Below are positions 46,432-54,305 of a stretch of 61,245 nt of DNA, in pieces (position 1 is the stretch's first letter; the number at the start of each line of letters is the position of its first letter). Origin of the DNA: Bordetella parapertussis (GTDB taxonomy: Bacteria; Pseudomonadota; Gammaproteobacteria; Burkholderiales; Burkholderiaceae_C). The stretch covers positions 1 to 61,245 of the forward strand of contig CAMCTC010000019.1 in NCBI GenBank assembly GCA_945878355.1, read 5' to 3'. Below the pieces are notes generated by a model. It saw nothing but the letters and a program-made list of their open reading frames with translations, did no database searches and was not told the origin of the DNA. The translations under genes were made by a program, and so were the position numbers.

Positions 46432-47048
46432 GAGGTCTCCCTTGCTGCAGGACTTGCGGGGACGGCCGCGGCGGAGGCTGTCACGTCCGGTGTCGCGATC
46501 AACCAGCCGCCGACGGCCGCGGTCAGCAGGTAGATGGCGCTGAGCGCGCCGTGCACCGGCAGCGGCCAGGGCTCGGGCAGCAGCGATTCAAACAGGGCCA
46601 GGCCGTTTTCCATGAACAGCACGGCCACCATCTGGGCCGGTGGTGAGTCGTTGGTGGACAGCAGCAACAGCGAGACGGTGACGGTGGCGCCGACCACACC
46701 GAGTGTCAGCGCCTGCCGGTCGCTCATTGCCGGCGCGGCAAACTCGAAAGCCAGCACCACCAGCGCGATGGCGATGGCCCAAGTGAAGAGGTTGGACGGC
46801 ATCAGGTCGAGGTTGGGCTCGTCGCGCCGCCGGATGGCCCGGCTCAACAGGTGTGGCGCGACCAGGGCGCGCACGACCAACACCTCAATCAATGCCACGT
46901 AGGTGTGCAGCGAGGGGTCGCCGTGTTGCGCAACGTTCCAGGCCAGCGCGATGGCCTGCGCGGTCAGCCAAAAGGGGGCCGAGCGGATCGTGCCGAAGAA
47001 GACCGGGATGATGGCGGCCACCAGGAAGGAGATCAGTGGCAGCGTCAT
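46428..47048 (-). CDS. HyfE-like membrane subunit
   Basis: A 206-residue protein with about six or seven hydrophobic segments (LPLISFLVAAIIPVFFGTIR, ALIEVLVVRALVAPHLL, FTWAIAIALVVLAFEFAAP, ALTLGVVGATVTVSLLLLST, AQMVAVLFMENGLALFESLL). It combines NuoJ/NuoK-like features as HyfE does; the Glu in MENGLALFE is the HyfE/NuoK-type membrane carboxylate. ATG at 47048 overlaps the upstream stop as ATGA. Much longer open frame upstream (to 47882) is antisense-free but out of the HyfC frame and is rejected. Confidence 0.85.
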   Translation of the reverse strand: MTLPLISFLVAAIIPVFFGTIRSAPFWLTAQAIALAWNVAQHGDPSLHTYVALIEVLVVRALVAPHLLSRAIRRRDEPNLDLMPSNLFTWAIAIALVVLAFEFAAPAMSDRQALTLGVVGATVTVSLLLLSTNDSPPAQMVAVLFMENGLALFESLLPEPWPLPVHGALSAIYLLTAAVGGWLIATPDVTASAAAVPASPAARETS

Positions 47049-47983
47049 GCGGCCCTCGCCAACCAGCCTGCGGCGCCCAGGCAGAGCGCGGCGCCCGCAG
47101 ACGCCAGCATCAGGTACACCGGCACCAGGCGCATGCGCAGCCGCGCCGTCAGTGATTCGACACAGCCCACCGCCACCGCCACACCCGCCATGAGCAGCAG
47201 CGACACGAGCACGCACAGGGCGGTTTGGGTGAGCGGGTCGAAGGGGTTCAACAGCGCCGCGATCAGCCCCGCATAGATCGTCATCTTCAGCGCGGCTGCG
47301 TATTGCATCGCCGCCAGCTCGGGGCCGCTGTGGTCGAGGATCATCACCTCGTGCACCATCGTCAGTTCGAGGTGGGTCATCGGGTCGTCCACGGGCACAC
47401 GGGCGGCCTCGGCCTGCAGCAGCACGAACAGCACGGCCACCGCAGGCACGGCGAGCCACGGGAATGACGCCGACTGGTGCCACAGGCCGATCAGCCCCGC
47501 GAAACTGGTCTGCCCCGTGGCCACGCCTGCTGAGCCGATGAGCAGGAAGAGCGCGGGCTCGATGAAGGCCGTGAACGACGCTTCTCGTGCCGCGCCCATG
47601 CCCTCGAACGAACTGCCGACATCCATCGCCGACAGCATCAGGACCAGGCGCGCCAAGCCGAGCGTATAGGCGAAGAAAATGAAGTCGTGGCTGAACTGCA
47701 GCGGTGCGAATTGACCCAGGATGGGCGAGATCAGGGCCGCCAGCAGCGATGAGACCAGCACGACCCAGGCGCCCGCGCGGAACAGCGGCGTGATGACCGT
47801 GCTGAACACGGGTTGCTTGCGCAGCAGGCGCAAGAGGTCCCAGCCCGATTGCACCAGCCCCGGCCCCTTGCGGCCGGCCCACAGTGACTTGGTACGGTTC
47901 ACCAGGCCGACCATCCCGATCGGCATCACCAGCATGATGAGAACGTGAACGACGGCCAGCAGCGTGTTCATGCTGAAGCTCAT
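47045..47983 (-). CDS. HyfC/NuoH-like membrane subunit
   Basis: A 312-residue protein with eight or so hydrophobic segments and the NuoH/HyfC signature: LVNRTKSLWAGRKGPGLVQ near residues 27-45, GWDLLRLLRKQ, MLSAMDVGSSFEGMGAARE near 125, AARVPVDDPMTHLELTMVHE near 200 and LDHSGPELAA. In complex I this subunit joins the hydrophilic arm to the pump and helps form the quinone site. ATG at 47983 overlaps the upstream stop as ATGA. All key loops are intact. Confidence 0.9.
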   Translation of the reverse strand: MSFSMNTLLAVVHVLIMLVMPIGMVGLVNRTKSLWAGRKGPGLVQSGWDLLRLLRKQPVFSTVITPLFRAGAWVVLVSSLLAALISPILGQFAPLQFSHDFIFFAYTLGLARLVLMLSAMDVGSSFEGMGAAREASFTAFIEPALFLLIGSAGVATGQTSFAGLIGLWHQSASFPWLAVPAVAVLFVLLQAEAARVPVDDPMTHLELTMVHEVMILDHSGPELAAMQYAAALKMTIYAGLIAALLNPFDPLTQTALCVLVSLLLMAGVAVAVGCVESLTARLRMRLVPVYLMLASAGAALCLGAAGWLARAA

Positions 47984-49995
47984 GGCAGCGGCCCGCCAGC
48001 CAGCACGATCAGGCCAGACATCACGACGATGGCGACGAGTGCGGCTGCGAAGGCGATGCGCGGATCGTCCTCTCGCAGCTTGCTGGACAGTTCAGCCGCC
48101 GATGCGTCACCGTGCTTGATGACCGAGAAGAGCCGGCGTTCCACGGCATCCACGCAGTCGGTGATCAGGTAGCCGTCGTCCGGGAAGTAGCCCAGCGGTG
48201 GCTTCTGGCGCCTGAGCGTTACCACCACGCCGTTGAAGCGGGCACTGAAGTCCGACGAAAAGCTGGCGCCGGTGTATTGCATGCGCGGGTTGGTTGCGCC
48301 GTACGCGCAGCCCCAGGTGCCGACCGCTGCAGGCGCAGGGGTGTTCGGCCGGCGCACCGCACGCATACGCAGCCAGACCAGCGCAGCGATCACCAGCGCC
48401 AAGGTGCCCGAGATCATGCCAATGTGCGCAAGAGAGTCGGCCACCGGCTGCAGTGCGTCGGCGCTGGGGGCCGGCAAGGCAGCCAGTGCCAGGGCCGTCG
48501 GTTCGCGCACCAGCATGAATCCCAATCCGGGCAGCACACCCAGCACGATGACGCCCAAGGCGTGCACGCCCATCGGCAGCAGCATCCAGCGGCTGACCTC
48601 GGTGGGCGGGTGAACGCTGGCGTCGCGCGGGCCACCGAGAAACACAACGCCAAAAGCCCGGGTGATGCTCAACGCAGAGACCGCGCCGACGAAGGCCAGC
48701 ACGGCGCCGCCCACACCGAGCGCCACCTTGGCCCATGCGGCGATGGGCTCGCCGGTGAACAGGCCGGAGTAGATGACGAACTCGCTGGTGAACCCGTTGA
48801 GCGGGGGCAGTGCCGAAATCGCGACGCCGCCCAGCAGGAAGCTCAGCGCGGTCCACGGCATCAGGCGCGACAGGCCACCGAGCTTTTCCATGTCAACGGT
48901 GTGCGTGGCCTGGTACACCGCGCCCGCCGCATAGAACAACTGGCACTTGAAGAAGGCGTGGTTCAGCACGTGCAGCAGGCCACCGGCAAAGCCTAGCGTC
49001 ACCAGCGCGGTGTTGCCCCAGGCCAGGCCCAGGCAACCAATGCCGAAGCCGATGCCGGCGATGCCGACGTTCTCGGTCGACGAATAGCCCAGCAGGCGTT
49101 TGAGGTCGCGTTGACCCACCGAGTACAGCGCGCCAATCACGGCCGACAGCGCCGAAAAGCCGATCAGAAACCAGCCCATCCACTCGTCGGGCAGGCCGAT
49201 CAGGAACACAAAGCGCACCAGCGCATAAAGCCCGGCCTTGTGGATCACACCGGACATCAGCGCCGAGACGTGGGCCGGTGCTGCCGCATGGGCGCGCGGC
49301 AACCAGGAATGGAACGGGAAGAACGCCGACTTCAGGCCGAAACTGGCGACCAACAACAGGAAGACCAGGTTGCGCTCAGCCCCCGCATGCGCGCGCAGCC
49401 ACTGCCCGAAGCTGCCCATCTCCCACGACGCGGTGTGCGTGTACAGGATCATGAATGCCGCCACCAGGAAGATCAGCCCGATGTGCGTCGACACCAGATA
49501 GTTGAAGCCCGCGAAGCGCACTTTCTGGTTGGTGTAGTCCCAAATCACCAGCAGCCAAGCGGCCAGCGCGGCGATCTCCCAACCGAGCAGGAAAACCAGG
49601 GCATGGTCCCCGGTGTAGACCAGCACGAAGGACAGCGAAGTCAGGTTCAGCAGCGCGAAGTGCATGCCGAGGTGGCGTGTGGTGTTGAAGTACGGTCGCA
49701 GATAGCCAATGGCGTAGATGCTGCCCAGCAAGGTCATCGGCAGGGACCAGGCAAGGAAGAACGCGCCCAGCGCATCCAGCCGCACGCGAAGCGCTCCGAC
49801 CGGGTAGGCCCAGGCCAATTCCGCCGTGAGCGGCGCGCCACCGAGCAGGATGGGCGTGACCGTGGACACGACCAGGCCCGTGGCGATGACTTGCGACAGC
49901 ACGCCAACGCCTGCACGAGTGCGGTTGCGCAAAGGCAGCAGACAACCCGCAGCGCCGAGCAGCAGGACCAGGACGGCTGCGATGAGCGAACTCAT
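47980..49995 (-). CDS. HyfB/NuoL-like antiporter subunit
   Basis: A 671-residue protein with about 14-16 hydrophobic segments: GDHALVFLLGWEIAALAAWL with the conserved Glu near residue 140, KSAFFPFHSWLPRAHAAAPA with its Lys near 222, HVSALMSGVIHKAGLYALVR, KRLLGYSSTENVGIAGIGFG and NHAFFKCQLFYAAGAVY with a further Lys. It heads the operon; ATG at 49995 has no strong ribosome binding site. The C-terminal third (after about 560) has an extra soluble-looking stretch before a final helix, as in HyfB. It should form one of the ion-translocating channels. Confidence 0.9.
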   Translation of the reverse strand: MSSLIAAVLVLLLGAAGCLLPLRNRTRAGVGVLSQVIATGLVVSTVTPILLGGAPLTAELAWAYPVGALRVRLDALGAFFLAWSLPMTLLGSIYAIGYLRPYFNTTRHLGMHFALLNLTSLSFVLVYTGDHALVFLLGWEIAALAAWLLVIWDYTNQKVRFAGFNYLVSTHIGLIFLVAAFMILYTHTASWEMGSFGQWLRAHAGAERNLVFLLLVASFGLKSAFFPFHSWLPRAHAAAPAHVSALMSGVIHKAGLYALVRFVFLIGLPDEWMGWFLIGFSALSAVIGALYSVGQRDLKRLLGYSSTENVGIAGIGFGIGCLGLAWGNTALVTLGFAGGLLHVLNHAFFKCQLFYAAGAVYQATHTVDMEKLGGLSRLMPWTALSFLLGGVAISALPPLNGFTSEFVIYSGLFTGEPIAAWAKVALGVGGAVLAFVGAVSALSITRAFGVVFLGGPRDASVHPPTEVSRWMLLPMGVHALGVIVLGVLPGLGFMLVREPTALALAALPAPSADALQPVADSLAHIGMISGTLALVIAALVWLRMRAVRRPNTPAPAAVGTWGCAYGATNPRMQYTGASFSSDFSARFNGVVVTLRRQKPPLGYFPDDGYLITDCVDAVERRLFSVIKHGDASAAELSSKLREDDPRIAFAAALVAIVVMSGLIVLAGGPLP

Positions 49996-50150
49996 GCGTG
50001 CCAGGTTCGAATCCTGATCACTGGCGCGCCCTGCATCGCGGGCGGCAAGGCCACCGGGCGGGTGCGGGTGTGATCGAAGCGAGGCAAGTGAAGAAACTCC
50101 AGGGCGAAGGTGTTGCAGGCTTGGATCTTTCGAAAACCGTGCAATCTAAC

Positions 50151-50189
50151 TTGTGCTTAATTATACTAAAATGATAATGTTAATGTCAT
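50151..50189. promoter_or_regulatory. Divergent AT-rich promoter region between the Ehr-type operon and the RHH gene
   Basis: Forward: TTGTGC (50151-50156) and GATAAT (50173-50178), 16 bp apart, lead to the ribbon-helix-helix gene. Reverse: a perfect TATAAT on the minus strand (50160-50165) faces the hyf-like operon, though its -35 is poor. Overlapping both is the imperfect inverted repeat ATGA-N11-TCAT (50171-50189), a possible operator. The segment is far richer in A and T than its surroundings. Confidence 0.5.
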
Positions 50190-50212
50190 ACAGAAAGACG
50201 CGCGGAGATTGC

Positions 50213-50410
50213 ATGGAACTTAAAACTGCACGCCTGACGGTGCTGGTCGACCCCTCGAAGAAGAAGGCCTTTGAAGCCCTGTGCGCGCGGCAAGACGTGA
50301 CGCCATCGCAGGTGGTTCGGCGCTTGATTCGGGACTACCTGGTTCAACATGGTGTGAGCTTCGTCCCGAGCGGCGTGGACGAAGACGAAGAAGCCACCGT
50401 GAAGCGCTGA
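50213..50410 (+). CDS. Small ribbon-helix-helix (CopG-like) protein
   Basis: A 65-residue protein. MELKTARLTVLVDPSKKKAF forms the strand and first helix and DVTPSQVVRRLIRDYLVQHG the second, the ribbon-helix-helix pattern of dimeric DNA-binding repressors and antitoxins. An acidic tail follows. ATG at 50213 has CGGAG at good distance; earlier in-frame starts lie in the AT-rich promoter. It is divergent from the Ehr-type operon and followed by a broken GNAT gene. It could repress the operon, itself, or be the antitoxin left from a lost pair; sequence alone does not decide. Confidence 0.75.
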   Translation: MELKTARLTVLVDPSKKKAFEALCARQDVTPSQVVRRLIRDYLVQHGVSFVPSGVDEDEEATVKR

Positions 50411-50464
50411 TCCGTCGCGATGCCGATGCCGACATCTTTGCTTGGGTTGGCCCGGTCCGTGCGG

Positions 50465-50879
50465 ATGCGCGCGCAGCACACGGACGACCATGCGGCCTGT
50501 CTCGCCTTGTGGCGTCAGTGCGCCGGTGTTGCCGTTCGCATGTGGGAGGACGCTTCTGCCATGACCCGGCTCATCGAGCGGAATCCCGGCCTGAGTTGCG
50601 TTGCGGAGGTGGTCGGCCGCTTGGTCGGCACGGTGCTCTGCGGTCACGACGGCTGGCGCGGCTGGCTCCGCCACGTCGCCGTGGCGCCGGCGCGGTCTTG
50701 CCACGGCGCTGGTCAGCCGGGCGCAGGCCGAACTGGCGAAGGCCGGTATCCGCCGGGTGCATGCACTGATGCTCTCCGGGAACCGCGACGCGATGCAGTT
50801 CTGGTTTGCTGCTGGCTGGCGCCAGCGTGAGGACCTGTCGGTGGTGTCGTTTGAGTTCAGCGCGGCGGCGCTCAATTGA
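50465..50879 (+). pseudogene. GNAT-family acetyltransferase, frameshifted
   Basis: Codons from 50465 read MRAQHTDDHAACLALWRQC and continue to WLRHVAVAP near 50690. The next frame then carries the expected acetyl-CoA loop and tail: RRRGLATALVSRAQAELAKA, then GNRDAMQFWFAAGWRQRED, ending at 50879. The two halves join exactly at the conserved motif A (VAVAP...RGLATAL). A loss of about 5 nt in a GCGCGG repeat around 50690-50700 explains the break. If the sequence is right, the protein is truncated before the cofactor loop. It follows the RHH gene in the same direction. Confidence 0.78.
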
Positions 50880-50900
50880 CGCTCGGCTGACGTCTACCAC

Positions 50901-50979
50901 TGAGCGCCCCAAGGCCGGCCGAAGCCGGCCGCCCCCCGTGGGGATCAAGCAAAGTGGCAAAGCCACATTTGCTTGAGAG
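50901..50979 (+). repeat. 79-bp two-hairpin dispersed repeat, copy 2
   Basis: This copy begins TGAGCGCCCC, 21 bp after the GNAT stop, and ends TGCTTGAGAG. Its second hairpin is nearly perfect: CAAGCAAA pairs with TTTGCTTG and GTGGC with GCCAC around an AAA loop, with one bulged A. The first hairpin is GGCCGGC-CGAA-GCCGGCC. Confidence 0.92.
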
Positions 50980-51002
50980 TTCTGTTCGGAGTCTGGCGCA
51001 GC

Positions 51003-51236
51003 GTGTCCCGATTGACGGTCACCAAGATCAACGACAGCGCATGCCGCGTGCTCGACGCGCGGGGACTGCATGTCGGCAACTTGAAGCTGATCGGTGGGCG
51101 GTGGAAATTCAAGGCCATCGGCTACGACCCAAACGGCGCGGTCATCCCCGGCGGTGGACCACTCACTGATCGACACAACGTTCAATTCGAAACAACAGAC
51201 GCGGCAATGGTCAGCTCGGTGCTCGCCGGCACTTGA
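51003..51236 (+). CDS. Small hypothetical protein
   Basis: A 77-residue frame with RLTVTKINDSACRVLDARGL near the start, then HVGNLKLIGGRWKFKAIGYD and NGAVIPGGGPLTDRHN. It looks like a small beta-rich single domain; I recognise similar unnamed proteins in Comamonadaceae but know no function. GTG at 51003 is the best start; TTG codons exist upstream inside the 79-bp repeat. No ribosome binding site is clear. It lies just behind repeat copy 2 and in front of the isocitrate dehydrogenase remnant. Confidence 0.5.
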   Translation: MSRLTVTKINDSACRVLDARGLHVGNLKLIGGRWKFKAIGYDPNGAVIPGGGPLTDRHNVQFETTDAAMVSSVLAGT

Positions 51237-51272
51237 GGGGTGAGCGGAGTTTGTTGACCCCGCCGCCCGCGC

Positions 51273-51716
51273 TCACCCGTTCATGATGCGGCTGACCAGT
51301 GCCTTGGTGAATTCCGCCGTGGTCGACTTGGCACCGAGATCGCCCGTCCGCAACTTGTCAAAATTCAGCGCCGCATCGAGCACCTGGCACAGGCGCGTGG
51401 CCTTGTCGGTGCGCTTGACGTGGTCGATCATCATCGCCGCCGCCAGCAGCAGAGCGGTGGGGTTGGCGATCCCTTTGCCCGCAATGTCGGGCGCCGAACC
51501 GTGGACCACTTCGAAGATCGCCGCATCCGCACCGATGTTGGCACCAGGCGCCATGCCCAGGCCGCCGACCAAGCCGGCCATCAGGTCGGACAGGATGTCA
51601 CCGAAGAGGTTGGTGGTGACCAGCACATCGAACTGCCAGGGGTTGAGCTCCAGCTTCATCGCGCAGGCATCGATGATGACGGTGTCGAGTTCGAATTGGC
51701 GCCAACAGCGACAAGC
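51273..51716 (-). pseudogene. Isocitrate/isopropylmalate dehydrogenase family, C-terminal remnant
   Basis: The frame from about 51716 down reads FELDTVIIDACAMKLELNP, then WQFDVLVTTNLFGDILSDLM, GGLGMAPGANIGADAAIFE and VHGSAPDIAGKGIANPTALL, the NAD(P)-binding half of beta-decarboxylating dehydrogenases. It is closest in style to NAD-dependent isocitrate dehydrogenase. Only about 140 of about 340 residues remain: the substrate-binding N-terminal half is missing and an in-frame stop lies at 51717-51719. The C-terminus is intact. The deletion joint is next to a lower-GC toxin-antitoxin remnant, which suggests a recombination event. Confidence 0.82.
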
Positions 51717-51826
51717 TCAACATCCTGTAAACCGAAGGCCTGGCAAATACTGCAGCGCGTGACGCCTGACCTGATGGTGGTCGACTTCACTGTCTAAATT
51801 CGAGTGCAATTGGCATAACACCGGAA

Positions 51827-52104
51827 TCAGTTGTCGAATCGTTTGAGATCGCGGTAAGAGTTTTCGTGCGACCCAGCGTGAGAAGCTTGAGGCTTTGCTC
51901 ATCAAAAATGCGGTAGCCCAACAGGTGCAGCTGATTGGAGATGCGGAACTTGTACACGCGAATGCCCGCTAGGTCGCCGACTTTAGCGTCACCCACCAAA
52001 GGGTCAGCGCTGATGGCTCGTAGCGCCGCGTCGAGCGCCATCTTTTGCAGCGCGTGCAGCCTCTTGGTAGCCCGAACAAACGAGGGTGTGACGAGCAAGC
52101 GCAT
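51827..52104 (-). pseudogene. RelE/ParE-superfamily toxin, frameshifted near its C-terminus
   Basis: ATG at 52104 reads MRLLVTPSFVRATKRLHALQ, then IRVYKFRISNQLHLLGYRIF and DEQSLKLLTLG, a RelE/ParE-type fold. Near 51870 the frame drifts into TKTLTAISND and runs on to 51787. One added base near LLTLG restores SHENSYRDLKRFDN and a stop at 51827-51829, which matches the expected H-E-N-x-Y-R-D-L-K ending. The end of the protein normally carries residues needed for mRNA cleavage, so the toxin is probably dead. It overlaps the antitoxin stop by 1 nt (TGATG). Confidence 0.78.
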
Positions 52105-52313
52105 CAACTGAAGACGTATTCGCCGACCACGGCCTCCTGGTCCGCCACCAAGAGGTCACGAATCATAAAGAACGGCGGATCCGGATTTTCCTCGGCAATC
52201 TTGCCGATCTGGGACCAACACTTGATCTGCTTGGGGGTGGACCGGTGTTGCACTTGAGCGCAGCTTCTGGCCTGCTCGACCAGTTAGTCCGATAGTTTGA
52301 CGTTGACCGTCAT
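52104..52313 (-). pseudogene. ParD-like antitoxin with an early nonsense codon
   Basis: ATG at 52313 follows AAGGA and reads MTVNVKLSD, then TAA, then in the same frame LVEQARSCAQVQHRSTPKQI, KCWSQIGKIAEENPDPPFFM and IRDLLVADQEAVVGEYVFS. This matches ParD-like antitoxins found upstream of RelE-type toxins. One base change from a Glu codon to TAA at codon 10 explains the stop. Re-initiation at an internal GTG is possible but would remove the DNA-binding strand. With its toxin also frameshifted, the module looks decayed. Confidence 0.78.
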
Positions 52314-52379
52314 GGGGGGGTCCTTACGAGGAGCATCCATAGCATCGCAAAAGGTTCAAAAATAGAACTTTTGTCTTTG

Positions 52380-52520
52380 ATGGCCCAGCACGAGCTCAGG
52401 ATCTTTGACGCCATTCTCGATCGTCCGGTGGTCGAGAAGATCCTCAGCCAACTGGGGTTGGATCCGCAGCCCCAGCCCAAGAGCCGGGCGCGCGAGGTGG
52501 GGCAAGACTGCGACACCTGA
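52380..52520 (+). pseudogene. C-terminal scrap of a transposase (uncertain)
   Basis: An open 46-codon frame reads MAQHELRIFDAILDRPVVEK then ILSQLGLDPQPQPKSRAREV and a stop. The R-P-V-V-x-K-I-L-x-x-L-G-L-D-P-Q-P-x-P pattern followed by a basic tail is like the C-terminus of some IS transposases. No upstream part is present. I could not name the IS family, and no inverted repeat was found nearby. Confidence 0.35.
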
Positions 52521-52889
52521 GCCGCGCCGGCCGTCTCAGAAATATCGCCACAGGCTACACCGCTAAACCTCAATGGGGGCGGCTCTGCGCGCCGTGTTGG
52601 CGTGCGCTGTCGAGGTCATGTCAACCCTGAGGGCTAGGCCGAAAGTGTCCCTTGTGAACAACCAAGGATCTGCCGACCCAGCGCAACGCGATAACACGGG
52701 CACCGAATTCAATCGCTTCAAGCCAACGCAGGCCGGCTTCGGCCTGCTCCCCAGACCAGGCCGCGCCTCAGACCAAGCCCACCCGTCTTGAGCCTTGCCT
52801 AGTACGTTTGAAATGCCTATGTGCAGTCCTGTCTTGCGTTCCGTGCGTCATCGTCGGCACGCAGATTTCGACAGGATCGACGGCAGGGC
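52521..52889. other. Non-coding stretch, nothing recognised
   Basis: About 370 bp between the putative transposase scrap and the flavin oxidoreductase. Short open frames on both strands have no familiar motifs. The base composition is a little lower in GC than the housekeeping parts, consistent with debris from earlier insertions. Confidence 0.45.
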
Positions 52890-54062
52890 CTAAGCGAGCT
52901 CGATGGACTCGCGTGCCTTGATGCCCTTGTCCCACTTCTCCAGCCACCACGCGTACTGCTGCGGCCAGCGATTGAAATCCGGGTCAATGCCGAAGTGGTG
53001 CGCGGCGTGCAGGGCCCAGAAGGGGTCGAACAGGAACTGGCGGGCGATGCCGATCAGGTCGGCGCCGCCTTCCTGAAGAATGCGTTCGGCGAAGTCGGGG
53101 TCGCGGATCAGACCCACGCCCTCGGTCATGAGGCTGGTCTCGTTGCGGATGCGGGTCGCAAATGGCACCTGGTAGCCGGGCGCGCGCTGAAGGTTCGCGT
53201 TGGTGGCGCCGCGTGGCGTATTGCCGCCGGACGAGCAGTCGATGACGTCCACGCCGCGCTCGCGCAACTCGTGCGCGAGCGCAACACTGTCATCCATTGT
53301 CCAGCCGCCGTCGATGCCGTCCTCGGCCGAGATGCGAACGAACAGCGGCGTGCCCGCAGGCAACGCCGCGCGCACCGCTTCGGTCACTTCCAGCGGAAAG
53401 CGCATGCGCCCTTGCAGGCTGCCGCCATACACGTCGGTGCGAAAGTTCGACAGCGGCGACAGGAACGAGTGCAGCAGGTAGCCGTGCGCCATGTGAAGCT
53501 CGATGACCTCGAAGCCCACAGACAGCGCGCGCTTGGCAGCGGAAACAAAGGCGTCGCGGGTGCGGGCCAGGTCGGTGGTGTCCATTTCCATGGGCACGGG
53601 CCAGCCGTCAGCCAGCGCCACGGCTGACGGTGCCAGCGGGGTCCAGCGCTTGTCGCCGCGCGCGATGTCTTGCTCGTTGAGCGGTCCGTTGCCGTGCCAA
53701 GGCCGCTGCATGCCGCCCTTGCGCCCGCCGTGCCCGATCTGGATCGCCGGCACCGTGCCGTGCGACTTGAACATCCGAACGATGGGCTCGAACGCGCCTG
53801 CCTGCGCGTCATTCCAAAGGCCCAGACAGCCATTGGTGATGCGACCCTCGGGGGCGACGCCGGTGGCCTCGACGAATACGATACCGGCGCCGCCCAGTGC
53901 GAATTTTCCGTAGTGCACCAGGTGAAAGTCGTTGGCTATGCCGTCGATCGCGCAGTACTGCGCCATGGGCGGAACGACGATACGGTTTGGCAGGGTGATG
54001 TCACGGATTTTGAACGGGGTGAACAGCAAGGGCAGCGCGGTGGGTGTGGGCATCGTCGTCAT
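52890..54062 (-). CDS. NADH:flavin oxidoreductase, Old Yellow Enzyme family (YqjM-like)
   Basis: A 390-residue FMN-dependent TIM-barrel ene-reductase. It has FTPFKIRDITLPNRIVVPPM near residue 12-31, QIGHGGRKGG near 105 with the His pair region, FEVIELHMAHGYLLHSFLSP near 180, RISAEDGIDGGW near 235 and GADLIGIARQFLFDPFWAL near 335. YqjM-type enzymes reduce activated alkenes with NADPH or NADH. ATG at 54062 (MTTMPTPTALP) fits the family start; the open frame to 54512 is not needed. No ribosome binding site is evident. A broken SDR gene lies directly upstream on the same strand. Confidence 0.9.
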   Translation of the reverse strand: MTTMPTPTALPLLFTPFKIRDITLPNRIVVPPMAQYCAIDGIANDFHLVHYGKFALGGAGIVFVEATGVAPEGRITNGCLGLWNDAQAGAFEPIVRMFKSHGTVPAIQIGHGGRKGGMQRPWHGNGPLNEQDIARGDKRWTPLAPSAVALADGWPVPMEMDTTDLARTRDAFVSAAKRALSVGFEVIELHMAHGYLLHSFLSPLSNFRTDVYGGSLQGRMRFPLEVTEAVRAALPAGTPLFVRISAEDGIDGGWTMDDSVALAHELRERGVDVIDCSSGGNTPRGATNANLQRAPGYQVPFATRIRNETSLMTEGVGLIRDPDFAERILQEGGADLIGIARQFLFDPFWALHAAHHFGIDPDFNRWPQQYAWWLEKWDKGIKARESIELA

Positions 54063-54154
54063 GTTGTTGGTGGTGTGGTGGTTGCAGGTTGTCGCACGGG
54101 TGCTGCTGGCGGCGGCCGTCGCGCGAAGGGCTGTGCCGTGTCGGATTGGGGAGA

Positions 54155-54305
54155 TCAGCGCGATGTGTATCCGCCGTCGTCTACGCAATACGCGCCGGCG
54201 ATGAATGACGCCGCCTGCGAGCACATGAACAGTGCAAGCGATGCGATCTCTTCGGACTGGCCCAGGCGGCCGATCGGATGCTGCGCGGTGATCATCGCCA
54301 ATCCC
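54155..54305 (-). pseudogene. SDR C-terminal remnant
   Basis: The minus-strand frame ending with TGA at 54155 reads MITAQHPIGRLGQSEEIASL, then ALFMCSQAASFIAGAYCVDD and GGYTSR. This is the characteristic end of a short-chain dehydrogenase: HP-x-GR-x-G, EEIA, and D-GG-Y-T. It is too short for a gene and an in-frame TAG lies just upstream near 54308. The rest of the gene is absent from the window. It sits right in front of the flavin oxidoreductase, perhaps a former operon partner. Confidence 0.75.

Noticed and set aside
47049..47882. Upstream extension of the HyfE-like frame to 47882
   Set aside because: The region is fully occupied by the HyfC-like gene in another frame, and the ATGA overlap sets the HyfE start at 47048.
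52521..52889. Possible IS end in the region before the flavin oxidoreductase
   Set aside because: No terminal inverted repeat pair or target duplication could be found by reading both strands.
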